A stretch of DNA of 64,000 bases from Desulfotomaculaceae bacterium (GTDB lineage: Bacteria; Bacillota; Desulfotomaculia; Desulfotomaculales; Pelotomaculaceae). Below, piece by piece: positions 1 through 8,573 of the stretch; positions within the stretch are counted from its first letter, which is position 1; each line of letters opens with the position of its first letter. The stretch lies in the NCBI GenBank assembly GCA_028696455.1, contig JAQVGZ010000004.1, positions 1 to 64,000 of the forward strand, given 5' to 3'. The translations under genes and the position numbers were made by a program. Below the pieces are notes generated by a model. That model saw only the letters and a list, made by a program, of their open reading frames with translations, was not told where the DNA came from and did no database searches.

Positions 1-175
1 ACGTACCTGCAATGGCAATATTAAGTTGCCCCGTATGATCGCAAATTATCGCCACTGCAAGAGGAGCATTACAAGCAGTATGGATTATTTCAGCGGCCTC
101 TTGTGCCAGATCTGCCGGCAATACTGCATGATTCAACCTGTATAGCAAATCCTCCGAAACAGTTAAATCAGACAA
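1..175 (-). CDS. N-terminal part of an unrecognised protein, last visible gene of the Apc-like operon (cut by window edge)
   Basis: A minus-strand frame stays open from a TTG codon at 175 to the left edge and gives 58 residues starting MSDLTVSEDLLYRLN. A GGGGGGTGG ribosome binding site sits just upstream of the TTG, and the gene begins only 28 bases after the HyuB-like gene ends, so it is probably the next gene of the same operon. I do not recognise a family from this fragment. The stretch LAVAIICDHTGQLNIAIAG resembles the start of an alpha/beta sensor-type domain, but that is only an impression. By position it could correspond to the fifth subunit (Apc5) of acetophenone carboxylase or to an operon regulator. 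Confidence 0.6.
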   Translation of the reverse strand, partial: MSDLTVSEDLLYRLNHAVLPADLAQEAAEIIHTACNAPLAVAIICDHTGQLNIAIAGT

Positions 176-203
176 TACACCACCCCCCGTAAATGTTACT
201 TAA

Positions 204-2264
204 TTAAAATCGGAAAATATTACGGTTTGGTTGAGCATCCGGCCATGTTCCGTAGTACTTTAAAATCTCATCAGGCGGTTTTAATTTTAACCACGATTCC
301 AAAAACTGTCGATAGGGAAGACTCTTTAGACAACGCTCAGCACGCATGGCTTCCCGGCGACTTTTGCTTTTATTTAGATCCAACACTAATGTGTCCGGAT
401 CAAAAACTATGCCATAGACATGTTCAGCTACCCAGCTTGATATCTGCCCATTGCATAAATCTGCAATCACACCTTCCGGGTCCCGTTCAATTACATCTCC
501 GTACCCCGCGCCACCAGATGAAAACTCGATAAAAATGTCACCTTTATGCAATAATTCTGTTGGGCGGAAATGTGCGGTAAAGCAATATTCTCCGGCCAGC
601 GTGCGTCTAATAATCAGGTCATGTATATCATCTGTGATGTCAATATCACAGGAGGCCCAGTGTTCCAACAGGTTCGTGTTGCGAATGATAATGCCGGGAA
701 TGACCCGCGGGGGATACCCGCCAAACAAGCCCTGGGCTGTATGACGGCGCGAGTTCATGGCGTGTGACATTTGCGTAAGGTGATCCACCAGCAATGGCAT
801 AATAGCAAACTGCGCACCCAATCCCCCGCGATACAGTCCATGTCCACAGCTATCTCGGGCATATTTTTGGAAAAGACAGATGAAGGGGTAATTATTCTCC
901 TCATCTTCCACATTTGGCGCTTTGCCCGCCGGGCACCAGGGAAATCCCATTGCGTCTACCCCATCACAGTTAACCCGGCCACCGCCTCCTTCCGTATTAA
1001 GCGGGTAAGCTAACATATCCGTTACAGGCAGGCCCCACTGGGTCAATCCTGAGATAACGCAGCCAGATCCTGTATTGCCCATAGGTGCGCTAACCAGTTC
1101 TTGCTGAGGGCTATCAAACATAAGTCTGGAAAAACACTGGGGCAGCAGGGACATAATTGCACTGCCAATCATCACTGAATTTGATGAGGCAGCCTCTTCC
1201 CGTGGTGACAGCACTGTACCAGGCGGAAAGATAAATTCACAGGGCGCCAGTGTTCCGGTACAATGGGGCAGGTCATGGAAGGGCCAACCCAGCAAATAGA
1301 TTGCTGCGTGGGCAACAGCTGTATGTGGGAAAGCGTGGTAGGAGCCCTCATGCTCTGGTGAAGTTCCAGTAAAATCAAAAGACAAACTATCTTCACTCTT
1401 TGTCAGCGTAAGCGCTACCCGCTGCAGGCCTTCTTTCAGGCCGATGCTGTCGGTAAACACGACAGCCCGGTAGATGCCATCATTCCACCCACGAATACGC
1501 TCCCGGGCGCTTGATTCCGCATTCATCAGGATTAAACGAAAAAGCCCAATTAAAAAGTCAGGCCCTTTTTTATGTCCAAGTTCGTTGATCCGCAACCGTA
1601 CACGATCACAACAGCTGACCCGTGCCCGTAGATCAATAATGAATGTCCGTGGAGAACGTAATGCGAAATTTTCCATCATATTCAGTAAGTCGCTGCGAAA
1701 TTTATAGCGCTCACCAATGCGAATGGGGGAAAAATGCATCCCTTCATCGTGACGGCTGCGGGCCCGCACCGGCATCCCTCCGGGCTCTGTAGCCCCCGTT
1801 TCGCTGGTATGAGCAGTTGCCGCCGCCCAGGCAAGTAGATTACCGTCATGGAAAATAGGCATCATTATAATCTGATCAGAATTATGTACACTTCCGTATA
1901 GAGGATCATTACAGAAAAAGAAGTCTCCTTCACGTACACCAACGCTGGGATCGTTTTTCAACCGGCGTATTATATGTTTAATCGGTAAAACCGAGCTAAC
2001 AAGATGCATAAACGATCCTAAATTACAGGAAACGGCATCACCTTCCGCAGTGCAAAGCACCACCCCGACATCACCTGACATTGTTGTATCAGAAACGCCG
2101 CAGTTTATTAAAACATTCATAGCTTCAGTAAGTATCAATTTTAATTTTTCACCATATATAACATAATCTACCGCTCCTATTTTCTTTGTGCAATCCAGCT
2201 CGTATTCGGAAGGTTTCTCTGGCTTAAGCCAGTTTAAAAGTTCCTGTTGATCGACATGAGACAT
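204..2264 (-). CDS. HyuB-family subunit (hydantoinase B / acetophenone carboxylase Apc4-like)
   Basis: This 686-residue protein belongs to the hydantoinase B/oxoprolinase family, whose members form the substrate-activating half of ATP-dependent hydantoinases and of acetone and acetophenone carboxylases. Family hallmarks are visible: GDFFFCNDP at about residues 113-121, followed by a His/Ser/Asp-rich stretch and AAATAHTSETGA. The ATG has a good GGGAGGTG site upstream. It follows the HyuA-like gene by 33 bases and precedes the gene at the left edge by 28 bases, so all are probably co-transcribed. Size and gene order match Apc4 of acetophenone carboxylase. The true substrate cannot be read from sequence. 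A hydantoinase or other ketone carboxylase is the alternative. Confidence 0.85.
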   Translation of the reverse strand: MSHVDQQELLNWLKPEKPSEYELDCTKKIGAVDYVIYGEKLKLILTEAMNVLINCGVSDTTMSGDVGVVLCTAEGDAVSCNLGSFMHLVSSVLPIKHIIRRLKNDPSVGVREGDFFFCNDPLYGSVHNSDQIIMMPIFHDGNLLAWAAATAHTSETGATEPGGMPVRARSRHDEGMHFSPIRIGERYKFRSDLLNMMENFALRSPRTFIIDLRARVSCCDRVRLRINELGHKKGPDFLIGLFRLILMNAESSARERIRGWNDGIYRAVVFTDSIGLKEGLQRVALTLTKSEDSLSFDFTGTSPEHEGSYHAFPHTAVAHAAIYLLGWPFHDLPHCTGTLAPCEFIFPPGTVLSPREEAASSNSVMIGSAIMSLLPQCFSRLMFDSPQQELVSAPMGNTGSGCVISGLTQWGLPVTDMLAYPLNTEGGGGRVNCDGVDAMGFPWCPAGKAPNVEDEENNYPFICLFQKYARDSCGHGLYRGGLGAQFAIMPLLVDHLTQMSHAMNSRRHTAQGLFGGYPPRVIPGIIIRNTNLLEHWASCDIDITDDIHDLIIRRTLAGEYCFTAHFRPTELLHKGDIFIEFSSGGAGYGDVIERDPEGVIADLCNGQISSWVAEHVYGIVFDPDTLVLDLNKSKSRREAMRAERCLKSLPYRQFLESWLKLKPPDEILKYYGTWPDAQPNRNIFRF

Positions 2265-2297
2265 TTAATATTCACCTCCCCGGTTGTTCATTCCCGG

Positions 2298-4427
2298 TTA
2301 ATGAATTCGTTCAATTACCCCCGCCAGGTGAACATCTAAGGTAAACCGGTATCCTGAAGGGAGAACATAAGTAGTGTAGCTCCCTTCAATAATGGCGGGG
2401 CCTTCAATGATATTACCAGCCTGCAGCAAATCAAAAGAATAAACCGGTGTTGATATCCATCGTGCTTCATTGATCCAAAAAACATCACGGCGTTCCTTCA
2501 ACGCCCGTGAGGCACTAGTTGAATATTTATGGTAAGTTGGCAGAACAACTGGCTCTTGCGGTAGCATTGCATGTAGGATAAATGTTTCAATAATAACCCC
2601 CCCCTCTGGATAAAGCGAGAAGGGACTGAAGCTGTAGCTATAAGCGTTAACAAACGCATCATATATTGCCCGCGCATCCGCACACGATTTCAAATAAATT
2701 CTTGGTGATAATACACGTTTAACGTGGACCTGTCCACCAAACTTCAAGTCCAGTTCCAAAGCAAAAGTTGTTGTGCGGCCTTCACCTAGGCTAACTTCAA
2801 TGTCTTCAAGGGCCTGTGATTCTAAATTGGACACAATTTTATTAAAGCCTGAATAATCCTCTGTAAATACACCGAGCTGTGACATTAGCACAAACGGCTT
2901 GGAATACATATAGGTTTGTCCATACCGTAAGTAGGAGCTGCTAAGTGCGCAGAAAGTGGGCGAGAAAGGAAAAGTGATAATCCGTGATGGCTCAAAGATC
3001 CGGGCATAATCACAACAATGTGTCGGACCTGCCCCGCCGTAAGCAAATAATGTAAATTCCCGTGGATCATGGCCACGCATTATTGTTTCGTGCAAAATCG
3101 TATGTCCCATAAGTTCATCGATGGCACGGCGAATTCGTGCTGCAGCCTCAACCACCTCGATTCCTAAAGGTCGTGCAATACGGTTATTGATGGCGCGTAA
3201 AGCCCGTTCCCGGTTAAGGCAACGCTTGCCGCCGGCAAAAAATTCCGGGTTCAGATAGCCAAGCACCACATCAGCATCGGTGATGGTCGGCTCAGTTCCA
3301 CCCAAATCATAGGCTGCCGGTCCCGGTACAGCCCCGGCACTGGCTGGTCCGATCTCAAGAAGATTACCCTGTGCGTGATTCAACTTGACTATGGTTCCGC
3401 CTCCGGCGCCAATTGAGGACACCTCAAGCATATTAATTCCGACAGACCAGTGTTCAATGACCGGTTGTAATTCATGTGGCAAAGGGGAACCATCAGCAAT
3501 GATCCCGATGTCAAAAGTGGTGCCGCCCATGTCTGTAGTAATGATATTTGAACTATACTGTTTGGCTAAATGAAAGCCACCCATTAGCCCGGATACAGGA
3601 CCTCCGTTATATATTGAAACAGGTGTAGTACGCCAAACGTCAGTGACCTTTCCGTTATTTTGTACCATTAATAACGGCCCCTTGTAGCCCCGTTGGCGCA
3701 GGTGGTCAGTAATACTCATCATTTCATCTTGCATTGTAAACTTAAGATAGGCATTAAGTACTGTTGTCATTGTCCGCTGATATTCCCCTCTAATTGGGGC
3801 AACTTCACTGGAGAGATAAACAGGTGCCGTGGAAAGATTTGTATCAGAAAACTCATTAATGATTATTTCCTGTATTTTTTGTTCATGGGTTGGATTAAGA
3901 AAAGACCATAGGAGGGATACAACAATCCCGTCTACATCCTGCATGGATAGTTGAATTAATTGGTCCCGCAGGTGTTCTTCATCAAGTGGCCGGATTACGA
4001 CACCACGGGAGTCAACCCGCTCACGGATACCAAGACAACGATTTCGGGGAATAAGTGGTACAGGCCTTTTAGCAAAAGGGGAAATTTCACGCCCTCTTCG
4101 ATTATTTAAACTATCTAGCCAATGTACGTTGCCAATATAAATTGCGTCCTCTGCTCCTGCAGTAGTAAGCAGCACAAGATTTGGGCCTTTGCGTTCAAAC
4201 AACTGATTGAATGCCAGAGTACTTGCATATCTTACCTCTGATGTCATACGCAGCAAGTCTTCTACCTTCATACCCAGTTCATCAGCACAATTAGTAACTG
4301 TTGCCATAAACGACTCAATTGGACTGTAAGGCAAGGTAGGGTGTTTGGCATTTATAAGACTGTTACTAAAAACAACAAGACAATCCGTAAAAGTCCCGCC
4401 AACGTCAACATGAATACGGCTTTTCAA
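2298..4427 (-). CDS. HyuA-family ATP-binding subunit (hydantoinase A / acetophenone carboxylase Apc3-like)
   Basis: This 709-residue hydantoinase A-type protein has the complete actin-like ATPase signature: VGGTFTD at residues 9-15, DMGGTTFD near residue 300, then GAGGGT and a PGPAAYDLGG segment. In this family the subunit uses ATP to phosphorylate or activate the substrate that the HyuB partner carries. The start is a TTG with a strong AGGGGGGC site, and its bases overlap the stop of the preceding small subunit (TTGA), indicating translational coupling. Within the operon it is the only one of two HyuA paralogues with intact nucleotide motifs, so it is the likely ATP-consuming subunit. The carboxylase role is inferred from the neighbouring zinc-ribbon-type gamma subunit. 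Confidence 0.87.
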   Translation of the reverse strand: MKSRIHVDVGGTFTDCLVVFSNSLINAKHPTLPYSPIESFMATVTNCADELGMKVEDLLRMTSEVRYASTLAFNQLFERKGPNLVLLTTAGAEDAIYIGNVHWLDSLNNRRGREISPFAKRPVPLIPRNRCLGIRERVDSRGVVIRPLDEEHLRDQLIQLSMQDVDGIVVSLLWSFLNPTHEQKIQEIIINEFSDTNLSTAPVYLSSEVAPIRGEYQRTMTTVLNAYLKFTMQDEMMSITDHLRQRGYKGPLLMVQNNGKVTDVWRTTPVSIYNGGPVSGLMGGFHLAKQYSSNIITTDMGGTTFDIGIIADGSPLPHELQPVIEHWSVGINMLEVSSIGAGGGTIVKLNHAQGNLLEIGPASAGAVPGPAAYDLGGTEPTITDADVVLGYLNPEFFAGGKRCLNRERALRAINNRIARPLGIEVVEAAARIRRAIDELMGHTILHETIMRGHDPREFTLFAYGGAGPTHCCDYARIFEPSRIITFPFSPTFCALSSSYLRYGQTYMYSKPFVLMSQLGVFTEDYSGFNKIVSNLESQALEDIEVSLGEGRTTTFALELDLKFGGQVHVKRVLSPRIYLKSCADARAIYDAFVNAYSYSFSPFSLYPEGGVIIETFILHAMLPQEPVVLPTYHKYSTSASRALKERRDVFWINEARWISTPVYSFDLLQAGNIIEGPAIIEGSYTTYVLPSGYRFTLDVHLAGVIERIH

Positions 4428-4783
4428 GTGATGCCCCCCTTACTTCGCTCCACATGAATCCCGTGTTTAATTTTTAACTTTTCTAAATCCAACTCAATGT
4501 CATGCGTAATCGGATGACCAGGCGGCAGACACTCATTTTCAAACATAACCCCGCATTGTGGGCAATAAAACTCGACAATGCGGCACCAATTTGGGTCGGG
4601 GGCAAAAGTATAAGGTTGATTCTTAACCAGGGGCTGAAAAATGTCTGACGGGTCACGTGCCCGGACCAAACATCCTTCCTTATAATTCATTCTGGCGCTA
4701 ATCAGTTCATAGCCACAACGGTTGCAGCACCATAATTCCTTTACCAGATCGATATCAAGACTTTCAGTTATCCTTACTTTCAC
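4424..4783 (-). CDS. Acetone/acetophenone carboxylase gamma-like small subunit
   Basis: The protein is 119 residues from a GTG at 4783, chosen because a GGGGGAGC site lies just upstream; an ATG further out at 4876 would lie deep inside the preceding gene. It carries two Cys-x2-Cys pairs (CNRC and CPQC) and the segment EFYCPQCGVMFENE with PPGHPITHDIELD. These match the small gamma subunit of acetone carboxylase (Apc2 of acetophenone carboxylase), which structures the core complex and can bind metal. This gene separates a carboxylase from a plain hydantoinase operon, since hydantoinases lack it. It overlaps the upstream gene by 20 bases and the downstream gene by 4. Confidence 0.8.
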   Translation of the reverse strand: MKVRITESLDIDLVKELWCCNRCGYELISARMNYKEGCLVRARDPSDIFQPLVKNQPYTFAPDPNWCRIVEFYCPQCGVMFENECLPPGHPITHDIELDLEKLKIKHGIHVERSKGGIT

Positions 4784-6782
4784 ACTGCTCCCCCTGTTCA
4801 ATCCGGTCCATCCCATTATTACCGATGATATAATGCCACCCGGAGGGCACCCAATACACAGACTCAGCTGCTTCAATTATTACCGGTCCTGTTAAAACCT
4901 CTCCTTCTCCAAGATCCGACAGCTGGTGTAACGGATAGGCTTGCCACCCGAGTTTAGGGCCGGAATAGAGCTTTCGCATTTTTTCACGGTTTTGATTAAT
5001 CCCATATAGCTGTGTTTTTATATTATTAAAATCAGCTAAATCTTTTTTTAAATAACCAGTTAGCTGTAAGTTAATAGCTACTGGCTTATAAACGCCGGTA
5101 TCAAGCAGTCCAACAAGTGACATATCAGTTGAAACCGGCTGCATTTCGTTAATTTTATGGTAGATGTGTTGAGTAACGTTATTGTCTTTAGTTCTAGCTA
5201 CACATTCAAGGGCATACTGATGAAAAACAGATATATGATCAAGAAAAGCTCCATGCAAAATACGTTCAGACTGTTGTTTTAACCGGCTCATCATATGCTG
5301 TAATATAGCAGGCTCCTGTATACTAATATCTTCTTCTAAGCGATAGCGAAACTGTTGCTTAAGCTCCATCATTACTGCTCCCATAGCCAAGGTCAAACTG
5401 CTGCCGGGTATCGTATATAACACCTTCCAACCTAACCGTTCCGCAATTGCACAAGCAAATATCCCACCCACTTCACCACAAACAAGAAATGCCGATGTTG
5501 TATCTAATCCCCTTTGTTTAATCTGCCGGAGGATGTGGCGCGTTAGGTCATCAACCACATCATAAAAGGCTCGAAATGCAGCAGCCTCAATTTCTTCTGC
5601 TCCCTGACCGACAAGATGGCCCATCGCACTGTACGCTGTAGAACGATCAGAGAGCAACCTGGCTCTACCCAAACTTGAGGGGCTGATTAATCCAAGAACG
5701 ATAAGGGCATCAAGCAGTGTAGGCTCCTGTTTCTTTCGATTCGGATAATTTCTTCCTGGAGCTGCCAGATTATCCGGTGGTGTTAGTACAAACCGCCCGC
5801 TTCGCCGCTTTAATGTTGAGGCAATTCCCCCTAATGTATTTTCTGGCAGCAAACTCGAAAAGTGTGGGTTTGGATATTCCCGTCCACCTATGATAGCCAC
5901 CTCACTGCACAAGCTGCCAATATTTAAAGCAATTCCTTGTGTGTGAACCTTTTCAATCCAATATTTAGCTACAGTAAAAAGAGCAGCATGAGCGGCCAAG
6001 GCAACTGTTGAAGGACGTACGCGAGGAACCGGAGACAATCCCTTGCTGCCTTCCGCAATCAGAAACACACCTTTAAAGCCCTGGCGTGCTAATGCCGTTT
6101 TCACCACATTGCAATGGGTCTGCCATGTTTGTCTCATGTAGCAGTCAATCACCAGTGTGACAAGCCGTTCCTCATCAGATAAACATATTTCATAATCAGC
6201 TGATCGTAAAAGAGGGACTGAACCTAAATAATAAGCAGGATATTGACGATTAATGATCATATGTATTTTTTGCTCATCCATTGGGTTACGCCAGGATTCG
6301 GTCAGGCAAACTCCAATACAACGTGCTCCGAGATTTAGAAGACGGTTAAAGGCAAGTTTAATCGTATCTACCGCCTGTGGAGTGTGTGGCGCGGGAATAT
6401 CAATAACCATGTCACCTGGTAATCCTAAAGCCCTTAAAATACGGCGGGCAGTGTTGACTAGTTCTGCAGATACAAGCAATCCGACTAATTGACCCTGACG
6501 TAGTAGTAGATCGGTTTGTACTATTGACGTACATAACCGTATGATCGGTAAGCAAACAAGCAAATCATGAAGATCTGGAAAACCGATCACGCGACCGGCC
6601 TGTTTAAGAGTATCCAGTACTGTGTTGGCGATATCTTTTTGCAGCGCCCCGGATTTTAGCAACACTGTTTTTGGACCACAGCTTAGATATACTCCTATAA
6701 AAAAGGGGTCTATACCAATACTTACTATAAAGGGAGATTGACTAATTTGCTTATTGTCCAAAATCACTGCCTGTATCACCAC
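4764..6782 (-). CDS. Degenerate HyuA-family subunit (Apc1-like) with altered ATP motifs
   Basis: This 672-residue protein aligns by eye with hydantoinase A proteins over its length but lacks their nucleotide signatures. The N-terminal GGTFTD position reads IDPFFIGVY, and the second phosphate motif (normally DMGGT) reads NIGSLCSEV. A late CGEVGGIFACAIAERLG segment corresponds to the family's GGAGP region. The start is a GTG at 6782 with only a weak AAAAG upstream. It is the first gene of the operon and overlaps the small subunit by 20 bases. Acetophenone carboxylase also has two HyuA-type subunits (Apc1 and Apc3), so a structural or substrate-binding role beside the intact paralogue is plausible. 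Catalytic loss is an inference from motifs. Confidence 0.72.
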   Translation of the reverse strand: MVIQAVILDNKQISQSPFIVSIGIDPFFIGVYLSCGPKTVLLKSGALQKDIANTVLDTLKQAGRVIGFPDLHDLLVCLPIIRLCTSIVQTDLLLRQGQLVGLLVSAELVNTARRILRALGLPGDMVIDIPAPHTPQAVDTIKLAFNRLLNLGARCIGVCLTESWRNPMDEQKIHMIINRQYPAYYLGSVPLLRSADYEICLSDEERLVTLVIDCYMRQTWQTHCNVVKTALARQGFKGVFLIAEGSKGLSPVPRVRPSTVALAAHAALFTVAKYWIEKVHTQGIALNIGSLCSEVAIIGGREYPNPHFSSLLPENTLGGIASTLKRRSGRFVLTPPDNLAAPGRNYPNRKKQEPTLLDALIVLGLISPSSLGRARLLSDRSTAYSAMGHLVGQGAEEIEAAAFRAFYDVVDDLTRHILRQIKQRGLDTTSAFLVCGEVGGIFACAIAERLGWKVLYTIPGSSLTLAMGAVMMELKQQFRYRLEEDISIQEPAILQHMMSRLKQQSERILHGAFLDHISVFHQYALECVARTKDNNVTQHIYHKINEMQPVSTDMSLVGLLDTGVYKPVAINLQLTGYLKKDLADFNNIKTQLYGINQNREKMRKLYSGPKLGWQAYPLHQLSDLGEGEVLTGPVIIEAAESVYWVPSGWHYIIGNNGMDRIEQGEQCESKDN

Positions 6783-7017
6783 TTTTCATTATACATGGCA
6801 AGTCTCGATTACATTATAATATAATTAATATACTTAGAATATCCCCCAATAAAAGGGTTCCAAGCGAAGGCTGGTAAATTTGGCAGGCATTCCTATAATA
6901 ATTAACACCGGCTTACTTTTCAATGATAAAAAATATTTAAACCAGCAGGAATTTACAACTCAACATGCGAACACTTATCCTAACCATGATCTTTTACCAT
7001 TTTTGGAGGCTGTTTCA

Positions 7018-7821
7018 TTGGATCTTAGCACTTTATCTATTAGTGAGATTAAAAAACTTGTTGTTGGCTCAGAAAAGGACAATCAAGAACTCATGCTTGC
7101 GATGTCGGCAGATAAAAGGTCTGGAGTCCGTGATATTGCCCGCCGGTTAAGGAGAGCCAATGCCGTTATGTTGGCAGAGGTGAATCGCCTTGAAAAAATG
7201 TTTGTTTATGAGGATAATTTGAGAGCCTCAGGTTATTACCCGGTTGCAGGTGTTGACGAGGCGGGACGCGGTCCGCTGGCCGGGCCCGTGGCAGCGGCGG
7301 CTGTCATTTTGCCCCGGGAGGTATGGCTACCCGGGCTAAATGATTCAAAAAAACTTACTCCGGGCAAACGGGAAGCGCTGGCCATTCAGATCAAAGATGT
7401 GGCTTTGGCTTTTGCTGTTGGTTTGTCTTCTGTTGAGGAAATTTATCAGGAAAATATTTACCATGCCAGCCTAATTGCCATGCGCCGGGCTGTTTTGCAA
7501 CTCACCATAAAACCAGCCTATGTCCTGGTAGACGGTTTTCGCATCGAACAATTAGAATTACCGCAAAAACCCCTGGTGGGAGGCGATGGGTTGAGTGCCT
7601 CTATTGCTGCGGCATCCATCGTGGCCAAGGTATACAGGGACCATCTTATGGAGAACTATCACGAGCTATACCCGGAATATGGATTTAACAAGCACAAAGG
7701 CTATGCTACTCCAGAGCATTTGCGCGCGCTGGCCAGCTATGGTCCATGTCCTATTCACAGGGCTGGTTATCAGCCGGTAAAAATTTATATCAGAGCTCAA
7801 GAAAGCGTGGGAACTGCATGA
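7018..7821 (+). CDS. rnhB: Ribonuclease HII
   Basis: RNase HII cuts RNA embedded in DNA, removing misincorporated ribonucleotides. The conserved GVDEAGRGPLAGPV motif supplies the acidic Asp-Glu pair, followed by NDSKKL, a VDGF aspartate and the C-terminal YGFNKHKGYATPEH segment. I start at the TTG at 7018, which has a GGAGG eight bases upstream and gives 267 residues, near the usual 255. A further upstream TTG at 6880 would add 46 residues of unlikely sequence. The N-terminal helical extension before the catalytic core is typical of the Bacillus type. The yraN start overlaps its stop (ATGA), so the two are co-translated. Confidence 0.93.
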   Translation: MDLSTLSISEIKKLVVGSEKDNQELMLAMSADKRSGVRDIARRLRRANAVMLAEVNRLEKMFVYEDNLRASGYYPVAGVDEAGRGPLAGPVAAAAVILPREVWLPGLNDSKKLTPGKREALAIQIKDVALAFAVGLSSVEEIYQENIYHASLIAMRRAVLQLTIKPAYVLVDGFRIEQLELPQKPLVGGDGLSASIAAASIVAKVYRDHLMENYHELYPEYGFNKHKGYATPEHLRALASYGPCPIHRAGYQPVKIYIRAQESVGTA

Positions 7822-8183
7822 CTAAACAGCGCAAGTTGCTGGGGCGGCTGGGTGAGGAAATTGCAGCAAAACATCTTGAAAAAGACGGCTACGAGATTGT
7901 AAACAGGAATTACCGCAGCCAGCTTGGTGAGATCGACATTATAGCACTTGATCGTGATGGTATTATTGTTTTTGTGGAAGTTAGATCGAGAAGCGGGGAC
8001 CAGTATGGCTTGGCGCAGGAAAGTGTTAACGGTAAAAAACAATATAAACTACGGCAATTGGCCTGGCAATACCTGAAGATGACCAGCAAAACCGGTTGCC
8101 AGTGCCGGTTTGATGTTATAGCAATTTTATTCAGCAGTAATAACACTGTTAAGAGGTTGGAACACATCGAAAACGCCTTTTAA
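7818..8183 (+). CDS. YraN/UPF0102 family endonuclease-fold protein
   Basis: This 121-residue protein of the UPF0102 (YraN) family has a predicted PD-(D/E)xK nuclease fold. The visible core is LGRLGEEIAAKHL at the N-terminus, RNYRSQLGEIDII (acidic residues) and FVEVRSR. Its exact function is not established; the usual gene neighbourhood beside rnhB and comM suggests nucleic-acid metabolism. The start overlaps the rnhB stop by four bases. No signal peptide or membrane segment is present. Confidence 0.88.
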   Translation: MTKQRKLLGRLGEEIAAKHLEKDGYEIVNRNYRSQLGEIDIIALDRDGIIVFVEVRSRSGDQYGLAQESVNGKKQYKLRQLAWQYLKMTSKTGCQCRFDVIAILFSSNNTVKRLEHIENAF

Positions 8184-8209
8184 AGTTAAGCTATCTCAGC
8201 TATCTGGCT

Positions 8210-8365
8210 TTAATTCAGGTACTTCCCCTTATACCACTTTACTATCAAAACATCCAACTTCCGGCTAACCTCCAACAACATCTCATATTCTATTCCTGCG
8301 TTTGCCAGCCCATTCATCTCCGCCCGAAGGCGCTCAATTTCATTAAGCAATTCAAGACGAGACAT
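8210..8365 (-). CDS. Spo0E-like aspartyl-phosphate phosphatase
   Basis: This small protein of 51 residues begins at an ATG preceded by AGGGGGTGG. It forms two helices with the Spo0E family signature SRKLDVLIVKWYK near the C-terminus. Spo0E-type proteins remove phosphate from the sporulation master regulator Spo0A and so delay sporulation. The family is short (50-90 residues), so length is normal. It stands alone between yraN and comM with no partner gene. The match rests on a short motif, but the pattern is characteristic. Confidence 0.78.
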   Translation of the reverse strand: MSRLELLNEIERLRAEMNGLANAGIEYEMLLEVSRKLDVLIVKWYKGKYLN

Positions 8366-8573
8366 TATGCCACCCCCTAACAAGAATGTAAATTCATAAA
8401 ATTCTACGCAGAGTTCTACATGCATTGTATATAATCCTGCAAGAACATTAAAAATTTTAGAGAAAAACAAAAACCTCCCCGAAGGAAGGCAGTAGATGGG
8501 TCAATTGGGCAAAAATGTAAGACAATAATCTTTTGATGTTGTTTTTTGAGACGCACAGATGAAGGCAATATAT

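Noticed and set aside
8471..8500. Possible start of a longer Spo0E-like protein from further upstream
   Set aside because: The ATG at 8365 has a clear ribosome site, and the upstream residues do not fit the family.
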